Shown here one piece after another: positions 1 to 6,702 of a DNA stretch of 15,333 nt; position 1 is the stretch's first letter; each line of letters begins with the position of its first letter. The stretch spans positions 1 to 15,333 of the forward strand of contig JAEDMH010000048.1 of assembly GCA_016303095.1 (NCBI GenBank), in the 5' to 3' direction. A program made the translations under genes and the position numbers. Below the pieces are notes generated by a model. The model was not told the DNA's origin. It did not search any database and was given only the letters and a program-made list of their open reading frames with translations. The DNA is from Lentisphaeria bacterium. Its GTDB lineage: Bacteria > Verrucomicrobiota > Lentisphaeria > Oligosphaerales > Oligosphaeraceae.

Positions 1-374
1 AGCACCCGGACCATGCGGCAGAGGAAATCCGTGCAGACCAGTCGTCGTCCCACGTGGCTTCGTTTGGGCCAGGGATCGGGGCACAGGAGATGGACCCGGT
101 CCAGGCAGTGGGGAGGCAACTGATAGGAGACCAGGGCCAAGCTGGTGGCCCGCAAGGCCCGGAGATTCTCCACCCCGGCCCGGGCCGCCCGCTTCTCCAC
201 AATGCGCAGGCGCTCGGAGATGAGATCGTTGCACAAAATCAGACGATCCGGATGACGGCGGGCCAACTCCACGGTGAAGCGCCCCTTCCCGCAGCCCATG
301 TCAAACTCCACGGGAGCGCTGCGCCAAGGCTCGGGAAGCTCGTAGATTTGCCAAGTGTTGGTGAGACTCTCCAT
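1..374 (-). CDS. trmB: tRNA (guanine-N7-)-methyltransferase TrmB, 3' part outside window
   Basis: This enzyme uses S-adenosylmethionine to make m7G46 in the variable loop of tRNAs. Visible is the N-terminal 124 residues: a Rossmann SAM-binding motif I DMGCGKGRF (residues 25-33), an acidic residue after strand 2 (LCND, about 50), and the TrmB signature DPWPKRSH (100-107) followed by GRRL. The gene runs off the window edge at base 1, so the C-terminal third or so is unseen. The ATG at 374-372 lies 3 bp after the stop of the aminotransferase, with a purine-rich AGGAAAGGG just upstream inside that gene's last codons, so it is probably translated from the same message. The N-terminus before motif I is short (24 residues), compatible with shorter family members. 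Identification is firm from the DPWPK motif; completeness cannot be judged. Confidence 0.9.
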   Translation of the reverse strand, partial: MESLTNTWQIYELPEPWRSAPVEFDMGCGKGRFTVELARRHPDRLILCNDLISERLRIVEKRAARAGVENLRALRATSLALVSYQLPPHCLDRVHLLCPDPWPKRSHVGRRLVCTDFLCRMVRV

Positions 375-377
375 GCC

Positions 378-1580
378 CTACCCTTTCCTGTGACGTTCCA
401 CAAAATGCCCAATCCGGGCCAAAGCCTCCTGAATCTCCTTCATGCCCGTGGCGTAGGAGCAGCGGACAAAGCCCTCGCCCGACGCCCCGAAGGCGTCTCC
501 CGGCACCACCGCCACCCGCTCCTCCTCCAGGAGACGCTCCGCAAATTCCGTGGACTTCATGTCGGTGGATTCGATGCAGGGGAAGACATAGAAGGCGCCC
601 CTGGGCATGAAGCAGGTCAAGCCCAAGGCGTTGAAGCCCTTCACGATCACATTGCGGCGCTGCTCGTATTCCCGGCGCATGGCCTCCCGCTCCTTCTCGG
701 CTCCCTGGAGGGCCTCGATGGCTCCGAACTGACAGGGAGTGGGGGCGCAAAGGATGGTGTATTGGTGGATCTTCATCATGGCGTCGATGATGTCCCGGGG
801 CCCCAGGGCGTAGGCCACCCGCATTCCCGTCATGGCGTAAGCTTTGCTGAAGCCGTTGAAGACCACGGTGCGTTCCGCCATGCCCGGGATGGCGGCGATG
901 GAGGGAGAGCGGGGGATATAGGAGAGATCCTCGTAGATTTCATCGGAGAAGACCAGGAGATTGTGGCGGATGGCGAACTCCGCCACCTTCTCCTTGTCCT
1001 CCCAGGTCATGCCCGCCCCAGTAGGATTGTTGGGATAGTTCAGCATCAGCACCTTGGTGCGGGGAGTAACGGCCTTCTCCAGATCCTCCACCTGCACCAC
1101 GAAGTCATGCTCCGCCCGCGTGCGCACCGAGACGGGGACGCCATGGGCCATGGCCACCGTGGGCCCGTAGGAGACGTAGCAGGGTTCGTGGTAGAGCACC
1201 TCGTCTCCGGGGCAGATGACGGCCCGCACCGCCAAATCCAGACCCTCGGAGACCCCCACCGTCACCAGGCACTGGTTCACCGGACTGTATTCCCCGCCGT
1301 AGCGCTGACGGAAATGACGGCAGATGACCTCCCGGAGGCGTCGGTCTCCCAGGTTGGAGGTGTAGTGGGTGTATCCCTTTTGGAGAGAGTAGAGCATGGC
1401 CTCCCGGATGCGCCAGGGGGTGACGAAATCCGGTTCCCCGATGCCCAGGGAGATCACGTCCCGCATGGTGCTCACCAGGTCGAAGAACTTCCGGATTCCG
1501 CTTTTGGGGATATCCTGGATATGGGGAGCCACCCGCGAGGAGGAGGAGGGCTCCTTACATGGAGACTTGGAGACGTTCAT
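378..1580 (-). CDS. PLP-dependent class I/II aminotransferase (aspartate/alanine aminotransferase-like)
   Basis: A 400-residue cytosolic fold-type I aminotransferase, normal length for the family. It transfers an amino group between an amino acid and a 2-oxo acid with pyridoxal phosphate. Seen: GIGEPDF near the N-terminus (46-52), NNPTG (184-188), SDEIYE (212-217; Asp contacts the PLP pyridine nitrogen), GFSKAYAMTGMR (243-254) with Schiff-base lysine K246, and R373 in FVRCSYA, the usual substrate alpha-carboxylate arginine. The ATG at 1580 has a good Shine-Dalgarno (AAGGAAG, 1593-1587, 6-nt spacer) inside the end of the Lrp/AsnC gene, which it overlaps by 26 bp. That pairing suggests the regulator controls this enzyme and senses its substrate or product. 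Substrate is not readable from sequence; alanine, aspartate or an aromatic amino acid are all possible. Family call is very secure, substrate open. Confidence 0.93.
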   Translation of the reverse strand: MNVSKSPCKEPSSSSRVAPHIQDIPKSGIRKFFDLVSTMRDVISLGIGEPDFVTPWRIREAMLYSLQKGYTHYTSNLGDRRLREVICRHFRQRYGGEYSPVNQCLVTVGVSEGLDLAVRAVICPGDEVLYHEPCYVSYGPTVAMAHGVPVSVRTRAEHDFVVQVEDLEKAVTPRTKVLMLNYPNNPTGAGMTWEDKEKVAEFAIRHNLLVFSDEIYEDLSYIPRSPSIAAIPGMAERTVVFNGFSKAYAMTGMRVAYALGPRDIIDAMMKIHQYTILCAPTPCQFGAIEALQGAEKEREAMRREYEQRRNVIVKGFNALGLTCFMPRGAFYVFPCIESTDMKSTEFAERLLEEERVAVVPGDAFGASGEGFVRCSYATGMKEIQEALARIGHFVERHRKG

Positions 1581-2043
1581 AGTTTTCTTCCTTCTGGAGT
1601 TCGATGCCCAGTTCCTTGTATTTCTTCAGCAGAAACAGGGTGGCGCAGGATTTCACGCCGGGCTGGGTGGAGAGTTTGCTGGCCACGAAGTGCGCCACGT
1701 CCTGGAGGGAATTCCCCACCACCTCCAAGTGGAGATCATAGCGTCCGGAGACCAGATAGGCGGAGACCACCTCGTCGAATTTGCAGATTCTCTGGGCGAT
1801 GGCATCGAATCCAGAATCCCGTTCCGGCTGAATCTGGACTTCGATGATGGCCCGGGTCTGGTTCTCCTCCTCCATGGTCAAGGCGGTATACCCCAGGATG
1901 CGCCCCTGGGCTTCCATTTCCGAGAGGGCTTTGGTCACCTCCGAGGCGGGCACATCCAGCCGGTCGGCGATTTCCTGGATGGAAATACGGGCATCTCGCT
2001 TCATCAAGGCGAGGATGGAATCACACAAGTCTTGCCAATTCAT
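1555..2043 (-). CDS. Lrp/AsnC family transcriptional regulator
   Basis: A 162-residue DNA-binding regulator of the leucine-responsive/AsnC family. The N-terminal winged helix-turn-helix spans about residues 5-50 (DARISIQEIADRLDV followed by a second helix SEVTKALSEM), and a C-terminal RAM ligand-binding/oligomerisation domain spans about 62-140 (RAIIEVQI, VVSAYLVSGRYDLHLEV). Family members form octamers and respond to amino acids. The ATG at 2043 was chosen over a longer upstream reading because it has a textbook AGGAGG (2053-2048) 4 nt away and fits the family length; the extension upstream is low-complexity Pro/Gly/Arg typical of non-coding reading. The stop overlaps the downstream aminotransferase start by 26 bp, implying translational coupling. 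It probably binds near its own promoter in the 2044-2165 gap and regulates itself and the aminotransferase; this is inference. Confidence 0.92.
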   Translation of the reverse strand: MNWQDLCDSILALMKRDARISIQEIADRLDVPASEVTKALSEMEAQGRILGYTALTMEEENQTRAIIEVQIQPERDSGFDAIAQRICKFDEVVSAYLVSGRYDLHLEVVGNSLQDVAHFVASKLSTQPGVKSCATLFLLKKYKELGIELQKEENYERLQVSM

Positions 2044-2047
2044 GGGA

Positions 2048-2053
2048 CCTCCT
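2048..2053 (-). promoter_or_regulatory. Strong Shine-Dalgarno AGGAGG of the Lrp/AsnC gene
   Basis: AGGAGG on the minus strand with a 4-nt spacer to the ATG at 2043. It fixes the start of the regulator and is the strongest ribosome-binding site in the window, where many other starts have none. Confidence 0.8.
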
Positions 2054-2062
2054 GTTGGGAAA

Positions 2063-2110
2063 GAGGGAATGTGCCCTCCCCTCGGGCGGCAAAGCCGTTG
2101 GCACCGGCTT
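2063..2110 (-). other. Two small hairpins in the leader between rny and the Lrp/AsnC gene
   Basis: The 122-bp gap 2044-2165 holds two inverted repeats. The first is AAGCCG/CGGCTT (2092-2097 and 2105-2110, 7-nt loop). The second is GAGGG/CCCTC (2063-2067 and 2074-2078, 6-nt loop), ending 10 nt before the Shine-Dalgarno. Neither is followed by a long T tract, so neither is a convincing intrinsic terminator. A run of seven T on the minus strand (2148-2142) follows the rny stop, but no clear GC hairpin directly precedes it. I see no convincing -35/-10 pair here. The elements could be leader structure, regulator-binding sites or chance. Confidence 0.35.
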
Positions 2111-2165
2111 CCGTGGCAACTTTCCAAGGAGAGGATGACAGAAAAAAAGGGGCGGGGACGGCGGG

Positions 2166-3830
2166 TCAACAGGCGTATTCCACCGCCCGGGTCTCCCGGA
2201 TGACCGTGACCCGAATCTGGCCGGGATAGCGCACCTCCGCCTGGATTCTCCGGGCCATCTCCCGGGCCAGAAGCTGGGCCTCCTCCTGGGATACCTCCTG
2301 GGGCTGCACCAAAGCCCGAATCTCCCGACCCGCCTGGAGAACATGACAACTCAACACGCCGGCAAAAGAGCCGCCAATGCGCTCCAATGCCTCCAGACGA
2401 CGCAAAAACAACTCCGTGCTCTCCGAGCGGGCGCCGGGACGGGATGCGCTGATGGCATCGCACACCTGCACGATGACGCCAATGCCCGACGCCACGGGAA
2501 CCTCGTTGTGGTGGGCCGCCACCGCATTGACCACCACCGGATCCTCTCCCACGCTCCGAAGCAACTCCGCCCCCTGGAAAGCATGGCTCCCAGGACCCTC
2601 CGAGGGAAGGGCCTTCCCAATGTCATGCAACAATCCCGCACGACGGGCCTGCTCCTGGGACAGCCCCATCTCCGCGGCAAGCATTCCCGCCAAGGCGCCC
2701 ACCTCCAAGGAGTGCTGGAGCACATTCTGGGAGAAGCTGTGGCGATATTCCAGGCGCCCCAGGAGATCCTGCAGCTTGTCCGGCAGCACCAGGGAGAGCC
2801 GCTGGGCGGCCTCCTCCCCCTTCTGACGCATCTGCTCCTCCAGTTCCTGACGAATGGTCTCCACCAATTCCTCCACCCGGCTGGGATGGATGCGCCCGTC
2901 ATCCACCAGTTTCTCCAGAGCCCTGCGGGCCACTTCCCGGCGAAGGGGATCGAAGCAGGAGACCACCACGGTCTGGGGTGCCTCGTCCACCAAAATGGAG
3001 GTGCCGGTGGCGGCCTCCAGGGCGCGAATGTTTCGTCCGTCTTTTCCGATGATGCGTCCCTTCATCTCCTCGTTGGGAAGGGCGATGGTGGAGGTGGCGG
3101 CCTCCGAAACCAGCGTGGAGGCGCAGCGTTCCATGGAGGCCAGAAGAAGCTCTCTGCCCTGGGCCGTCAGAAGCTGGCGTCCCTCCTCCTGCTGCTGCCG
3201 GACCAGGGCGGCCCGTTCCCCCACCATCTCCTGGCGCAGCTCCTCCAGGAGTGCCTGTCGGGCTTCCTCCACGGAGGTTCCCGCCAAACGGGCCCGCTCC
3301 TCCTGGAGAGCCTTTCGCGCCTCCTCCAATTCCTGGCGCTCCCCTTGGAGTTTCAGATCCGCCTCCTTGAAGGCATCCCCCCGCCGATCCAGCTCCTCCA
3401 GCCTATCCTGGAGAAGGGCCAGACGACGTTCCAGGGAATCCTCCCTGGCCTGAAGGCGTTCGGCCTGGTGACGCAGTTCCCCGCGCTCCTTCTCTTTCTC
3501 CTTCTCCCCCGCCTCCCGGGCGGCCACCAACACTTCCTTGGCCTTGAGTTCCGCCTCCTTCACCATGGCCTCCGCCTGACGACGGGCCTGCTCCTGGGAA
3601 GACTGGATGGCGGCGCGGGACTCCTCCTGCTCCCGGCGAATGGCCGCTTCCATGCGGCCGCGGCGGTTGCCGGCCAGAATTTGCCAGAGCACCAGGAAGA
3701 CCAGGAGCAGGCTGGCGCCGCTGAGGAACCAGAGCTGGAGGGTATTGAGTTCCGCCTCCTGTTCCGGAGACAGATAGCTCTGTTGCGCCTGCAGAGCCCT
3801 GGGAAGGATGTCAAGAAGGAAGAGGGGCAT
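2166..3830 (-). CDS. rny: Ribonuclease Y
   Basis: RNase Y is a membrane-anchored endoribonuclease that starts mRNA decay in bacteria lacking or supplementing RNase E. The 554-residue product has the whole family layout: one membrane helix (about 31-53), a long charged coiled coil (about 58-235), a KH domain with GRIIGKDG (258-265), an HD domain with QHSLE (H373), HD at 402-403 (LLHDIGKA), AAHH (around 440) and D458, then the near-invariant SRPGARSE (463-470) and the C-terminal YPGQIRVTVIRETRA block. All metal-binding residues appear present. The residues before the membrane helix (about 30) are slightly longer than in many homologues, but no better internal start is seen. The ATG at 3830 lies inside the last codons of the cyclo-ligase gene (20-bp overlap), with a GGTGA 7 nt upstream as a modest ribosome-binding site. 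A 122-bp gap follows the stop. Confidence 0.97.
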   Translation of the reverse strand: MPLFLLDILPRALQAQQSYLSPEQEAELNTLQLWFLSGASLLLVFLVLWQILAGNRRGRMEAAIRREQEESRAAIQSSQEQARRQAEAMVKEAELKAKEVLVAAREAGEKEKEKERGELRHQAERLQAREDSLERRLALLQDRLEELDRRGDAFKEADLKLQGERQELEEARKALQEERARLAGTSVEEARQALLEELRQEMVGERAALVRQQQEEGRQLLTAQGRELLLASMERCASTLVSEAATSTIALPNEEMKGRIIGKDGRNIRALEAATGTSILVDEAPQTVVVSCFDPLRREVARRALEKLVDDGRIHPSRVEELVETIRQELEEQMRQKGEEAAQRLSLVLPDKLQDLLGRLEYRHSFSQNVLQHSLEVGALAGMLAAEMGLSQEQARRAGLLHDIGKALPSEGPGSHAFQGAELLRSVGEDPVVVNAVAAHHNEVPVASGIGVIVQVCDAISASRPGARSESTELFLRRLEALERIGGSFAGVLSCHVLQAGREIRALVQPQEVSQEEAQLLAREMARRIQAEVRYPGQIRVTVIRETRAVEYAC

Positions 3831-4419
3831 GGGGAATCACCCATTGGGTTGGGGTGAGAATGAGTCTGACGGGGCGATCCCAGGGTTCGGCGGGAATCTC
3901 CTCCGTCTCCAGCAATTGGCACGGGTGGCAGAGTCCCAGGGGAAACCCTTCGGGGAAGCGGGTGCGGAGCCGGTCATAGAATCCGCCGCCCCTGCCTAGG
4001 CGAGTGCCGCGGCGGTCGAAGGCCAGCCCGGGAATGAGCCAGAGGGTGGACGCCGGGAGTTTTCGGGCCTCCGGACAAAAGGGGGCGGGTTCCGGAATCC
4101 GGTATTTGCCCGGCTGGAGCTCCCCTTCCCAATGGCGAACCTGGGCCAGGGTGTATCCGCCCTCCTGGAACCGGGGGAGAAAGAGGAGCTTCCCCTGGCG
4201 AAGAGCCTGAGTCAAAAGAGGGAGAACCGGCAACTCCCCCGGCAGGGGAATGTACCCCACCAGGGCAGTGGCCTGCTGAAAAAGGGAATCTGCCAGAAGA
4301 CGTTGAAAGGAAGGAACTTCCGGCGGAAGAGGAGGAAGATGACGGAGGCATTCCCGCATCCGTCGGCGGAGAGCTTCCTTGGCCTCTCCGCAGAAAACAG
4401 GGGAAGGCTGGGAGGTCAT
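3811..4419 (-). CDS. 5-formyltetrahydrofolate cyclo-ligase (MTHFS / YgfA family)
   Basis: This enzyme uses ATP to convert 5-formyl-tetrahydrofolate to 5,10-methenyl-tetrahydrofolate, returning a storage folate to the one-carbon pool. The 202-residue length is normal. Seen: the N-terminal basic helix KEALRRRMR (about 14-22), GKYRIPEP (104-111, the folate-contacting strand), and the hallmark IPGLAFDRRGTRLGRGGGFYDR region (129-150), where the glycine-rich loop binds ATP phosphates. The family usually has LGYGGGYYDR; here Arg and Phe replace the tyrosines. The ATG at 4419 forms an ATGA overlap with the rsmD stop, and the 3' end overlaps rny by 20 bp, so the three genes are translationally coupled. 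The upstream bases are a C/T-rich TCCTCCTCTCC rather than a Shine-Dalgarno, fitting coupling. Confidence 0.93.
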   Translation of the reverse strand: MTSQPSPVFCGEAKEALRRRMRECLRHLPPLPPEVPSFQRLLADSLFQQATALVGYIPLPGELPVLPLLTQALRQGKLLFLPRFQEGGYTLAQVRHWEGELQPGKYRIPEPAPFCPEARKLPASTLWLIPGLAFDRRGTRLGRGGGFYDRLRTRFPEGFPLGLCHPCQLLETEEIPAEPWDRPVRLILTPTQWVIPHAPLPS

Positions 4420-5018
4420 GGAGAGGAGGATTCCGGAGAAGCGGGCGTGGCGTAGGAGAGGGTGCGGATGCCGAAGCTACGCTCCTTCAGGAGACGCCAG
4501 GAAGAGAGGGGAGCCCAGGGGAGCTCCCGATCCTCCGTATGGTGTTCAAGAGCCAGAATGGCCCCCTCCGCCGCCAGGGAAAGCCAGCCGGGATCCCCTA
4601 GAAACTCCCGGGCCCCATACTGTCCAGGACGAGGATGGTAGGGAGGATCGGCCAACAGGAAATCAAAGGAGGCCTCGCCCATGAGACGGCGATGAAGCTG
4701 GGCCGCATCCCCCCCCAGGAGCACCACCTCCCCCACAGGGTGGGGAGACATGGCCTTCCGCACCCGCTGGAGATTCTCCCGGATCACCGCCAGGTGCCGG
4801 GGATCCTTCTCCACCATCACCACCCGCGACGCCCCCCGGGACAGCGCCTCCAATCCCAAGGCCCCTGTGCCGGAAAAAAGATCCAGCACACAGCTGCCCC
4901 GAAGGTCGCCCAAGGTGGAGAAGAGGGACTCCTTCACCTTGTCCTCGGTGGGACGCACCCCGTCGTCGTCAGGAACCGCCAGACGTATGCCCCTGGCCAG
5001 GCCGGAGACGATGCGCAT
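4416..5018 (-). CDS. rsmD: 16S rRNA (guanine(966)-N2)-methyltransferase RsmD
   Basis: RsmD methylates G966 of 16S rRNA in the assembling 30S subunit using SAM. The 200-residue protein begins MRIVSGLARG, typical of the family, and carries RPTEDKVKESLF (22-33, family usually RPTxDRVREALF), motif I VLDLFSGTGALGLEALSRG (44-62), acidic E70 in VEKD, and the N2-guanine methyltransferase motif IV ADPPY (123-127). The ATG at 5018 is 3 bp after the upstream zinc-ribbon gene's stop. GAAGGA lies about 10 nt upstream, a passable ribosome-binding site. The stop overlaps the next ATG by 4 bp. The C-terminal serine/proline tail is unremarkable. Identification is secure. Confidence 0.95.
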   Translation of the reverse strand: MRIVSGLARGIRLAVPDDDGVRPTEDKVKESLFSTLGDLRGSCVLDLFSGTGALGLEALSRGASRVVMVEKDPRHLAVIRENLQRVRKAMSPHPVGEVVLLGGDAAQLHRRLMGEASFDFLLADPPYHPRPGQYGAREFLGDPGWLSLAAEGAILALEHHTEDRELPWAPLSSWRLLKERSFGIRTLSYATPASPESSSP

Positions 5019-5021
5019 GGG

Positions 5022-5303
5022 TCAGGATTCCTTCAGATGACGGGCCCGTTGCTTCAGGGTCTCATGAATGCCGGAGTACGGCATTTGGAAGGGATGGGTG
5101 CGTCCGCCGCAAAGGGGGCAGCGCCGATCCACCGACTGCCGGGGCAGGGAAAAGACATTTCCGCATTTGCCGCAGGTGAGCAATTTGGAGCGGGAGAGAT
5201 GCCAATTGTGGTTGCTCAACCACAGCTTGTCCGCCAGGAGGAGGAGAAGGCCTCCCAGCAAAGCCAGCAGGGTATAGAGGAGTAGGAGGCTGGAAATGGG
5301 CAT
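5022..5303 (-). CDS. Small membrane protein with a four-cysteine zinc ribbon, unknown function
   Basis: I do not recognise this 93-residue protein. An N-terminal hydrophobic helix (about 4-24, leucine-rich) is followed by a soluble part with CGKC (C44, C47) and CPLC (C62, C65), which together form a probable zinc-ribbon knuckle pair, and a basic C-terminal tail. With no basic residues before the helix and Lys/Arg after it, the zinc part is likely cytoplasmic, but topology is uncertain. It lies between the TonB-like gene (36-bp gap) and rsmD (3-bp gap), all co-directional. The start ATG at 5303 follows a C/T-rich tract including seven C (5331-5325 on the minus strand) with no Shine-Dalgarno. 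The intact frame, the Cys spacing and the tight packing support a real gene. Confidence 0.75.
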   Translation of the reverse strand: MPISSLLLLYTLLALLGGLLLLLADKLWLSNHNWHLSRSKLLTCGKCGNVFSLPRQSVDRRCPLCGGRTHPFQMPYSGIHETLKQRARHLKES

Positions 5304-5339
5304 GGCTTGCCGGAAAAGAGGAGAGGGGGGGCAGGTCGG

Positions 5340-6209
5340 TCAGGGGAGCCACTCCACCGCCAGGGAGAAGCGGGCAGCGGGGGCGCCCTCCCAAAGTCGG
5401 GGACCCGACTGACGCCGGAGAAGGGAGCGCAGGGCGTGAAGAGCATCCTGATCCAGCTCCGGAACGCCGCAGGAGCGCCGGAGAAGCAGCCGGGGCATGG
5501 AAAAGCCAGGAAGGAATTGGAGTTCCATCACGGTGGAGGGACGGGGAAGGGTCTCCCCCAAAATCCCCTCCCGATGTTCCCAAAGACGCTGGCGAATCTC
5601 CGGCTTCTCCAGCAGGGCAAGGGCCTCGGAGGAGAGGGAGGGAGGGGAAGTCCACACGCCGCCGCCCTCCCGCCGCCATTGGGGAGGCAGAAGAGGCAGG
5701 GGAGAATCCTCTCCCGAAGGCACCAGGGGAGACACGGAAGGAAGAACCGGCAGAAGAGCCAGGTCATCCGGAGGAGGAAGCACCGGAGAAAGACGGTGGG
5801 AGGAAAGGGCGAGGGGCGAAAGCGCCCGAGGCGTCAAAAGGAAGGCGGGCGCCTCCGGCCAGGGGAGAGGAGCACGACGGTTGAACCGGGAAAAACCCTC
5901 CCCCGTGGGATAATACCACTGGGAAGGCTCCATCATGGCAATCCACTGCCATAATGCCTTCTCCTGGGGGGTGACGACTTTGTCGGGACGGGAGATGGCC
6001 GCCAGACGGCTGGGGGAGGAAAGGGCGGAACGGGTCTCCTCTCCCCGGGGCAGCAAAAGGAAGGGAAGGTGCAGCAACAATACCACCAGGATGGCCAGGA
6101 AAAGACGACGCCACTTGTGATCCCCTTCCTGCTCCCGATGCCCCTTCCCCTCCCGCCGACGCAGGGACGACGGAAGTTCAGAGGCCGTTTTCATCAAGGG
6201 AGGGGACAT
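5340..6209 (-). CDS. TonB-like energy-transducer protein, divergent
   Basis: This 289-residue protein has TonB-type architecture: a basic cytoplasmic start (about 1-34), one membrane helix (about 35-54) with an embedded histidine H47, a proline-rich spacer (about 111-180), and a C-terminal domain (about 224-289) with SCGVPELDQDALHALRS, which resembles the TonB C-terminal SSG.P.LD.AAL.A pattern. In TonB a membrane histidine couples to ExbB/ExbD; H47 could be its counterpart, but the partner serine four residues before is absent. TonB proteins carry force from ExbB/ExbD to outer-membrane receptors; none is in the window. The gene overlaps exbD by 32 bp, supporting a joint complex. A second ATG at 6194 (residue 6) is possible; neither start has a Shine-Dalgarno. 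The linker lacks the Glu-Pro/Lys-Pro repeats of enteric TonB. Family call is moderate, from layout plus context. Confidence 0.7.
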   Translation of the reverse strand: MSPPLMKTASELPSSLRRREGKGHREQEGDHKWRRLFLAILVVLLLHLPFLLLPRGEETRSALSSPSRLAAISRPDKVVTPQEKALWQWIAMMEPSQWYYPTGEGFSRFNRRAPLPWPEAPAFLLTPRALSPLALSSHRLSPVLPPPDDLALLPVLPSVSPLVPSGEDSPLPLLPPQWRREGGGVWTSPPSLSSEALALLEKPEIRQRLWEHREGILGETLPRPSTVMELQFLPGFSMPRLLLRRSCGVPELDQDALHALRSLLRRQSGPRLWEGAPAARFSLAVEWLP

Positions 6210-6678
6210 AGTTCTTGTTGTTCCGCAAGCTGGCGCCGCTGGTGGCCAGATAGGCGTCGAAATTTGCGCCCCGGGCGTAGTCGAAGAGTTGGGTCACCAT
6301 GCTCAGAGGGGCATTTTGATCCACGTAGAAGACCACCTTGGGGCGGCGCTCCAGGGGACGCTCCGGCAATTCCGCCTGGCCCTGCTGGTATTTCAGAGAC
6401 AGTTCCTGGAGCACCTCCTTGAACGCCTCCAGGGAGGGCAGCCGTCTGGCATTGTAGAAGAGCTTTCCATCGGCGGTGACGGTGACCACGGTCTTCACCA
6501 GGGGCGTGAGTTCTTCGTTTTCGAAGCGGGGCAGGTCGATGGCCGTGCCCGGCAGGGAGACCCGCTGGCTGCAGATCAGGAAAACCACCATCAGCACGGA
6601 GAAGAGTCCCAGCACGCCGATGACCGTCGGCAGGGTGGAAGTCACCCGATGGAATTGGGTTCGCCACTGGAAATCCAT
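6178..6678 (-). CDS. ExbD/TolR-family protein lacking the membrane aspartate
   Basis: ExbD/TolR are single-helix stator partners of ExbB/TolQ, converting proton flow into force on TonB or TolA. This 166-residue version has a short cytoplasmic N-terminus, one helix (about 16-37) and a periplasmic domain with family-like strands (VVTVTADGKLFYNARRL, then RPKVVFYVDQNAPLSMVTQLFDYAR and AYLATSG). Canonical helices read P-L-x-D with the aspartate carrying the proton; here the equivalent reads LPTVIGVLG and no Asp or Glu occurs anywhere in the helix. I place the start at ATG 6678, 24 bp after the exbB stop; a TTG at 6690 in frame would add four residues. No Shine-Dalgarno precedes either. The 3' end overlaps the TonB-like gene by 32 bp. 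Family call is good from topology, periplasmic domain and neighbours; whether it conducts protons is doubtful. Confidence 0.82.
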   Translation of the reverse strand: MDFQWRTQFHRVTSTLPTVIGVLGLFSVLMVVFLICSQRVSLPGTAIDLPRFENEELTPLVKTVVTVTADGKLFYNARRLPSLEAFKEVLQELSLKYQQGQAELPERPLERRPKVVFYVDQNAPLSMVTQLFDYARGANFDAYLATSGASLRNNKNYVPSLDENGL

Positions 6679-6702
6679 GGGAATCGGCAAAGCAGGGGGA
6701 AC

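Noticed and set aside
54..1847. A 597-codon plus-strand frame over the trmB/aminotransferase/lrp genes
   Set aside because: Antisense shadow of three recognised genes, with His/Gly/Pro-rich reading and no motif.
2142..2148. T7 run on the minus strand after rny as an intrinsic terminator
   Set aside because: No stable GC-rich hairpin directly precedes the run; the nearest possible stem is short, with a large loop and 11 nt away.
2343..3857. A 504-codon plus-strand frame over RNase Y
   Set aside because: Antisense to an unmistakable RNase Y; no independent support.
6679..6690. TTG at 6690 as the exbD start
   Set aside because: It adds only four residues, lacks a ribosome-binding site, and an ATG is available at 6678; kept as an alternative only.
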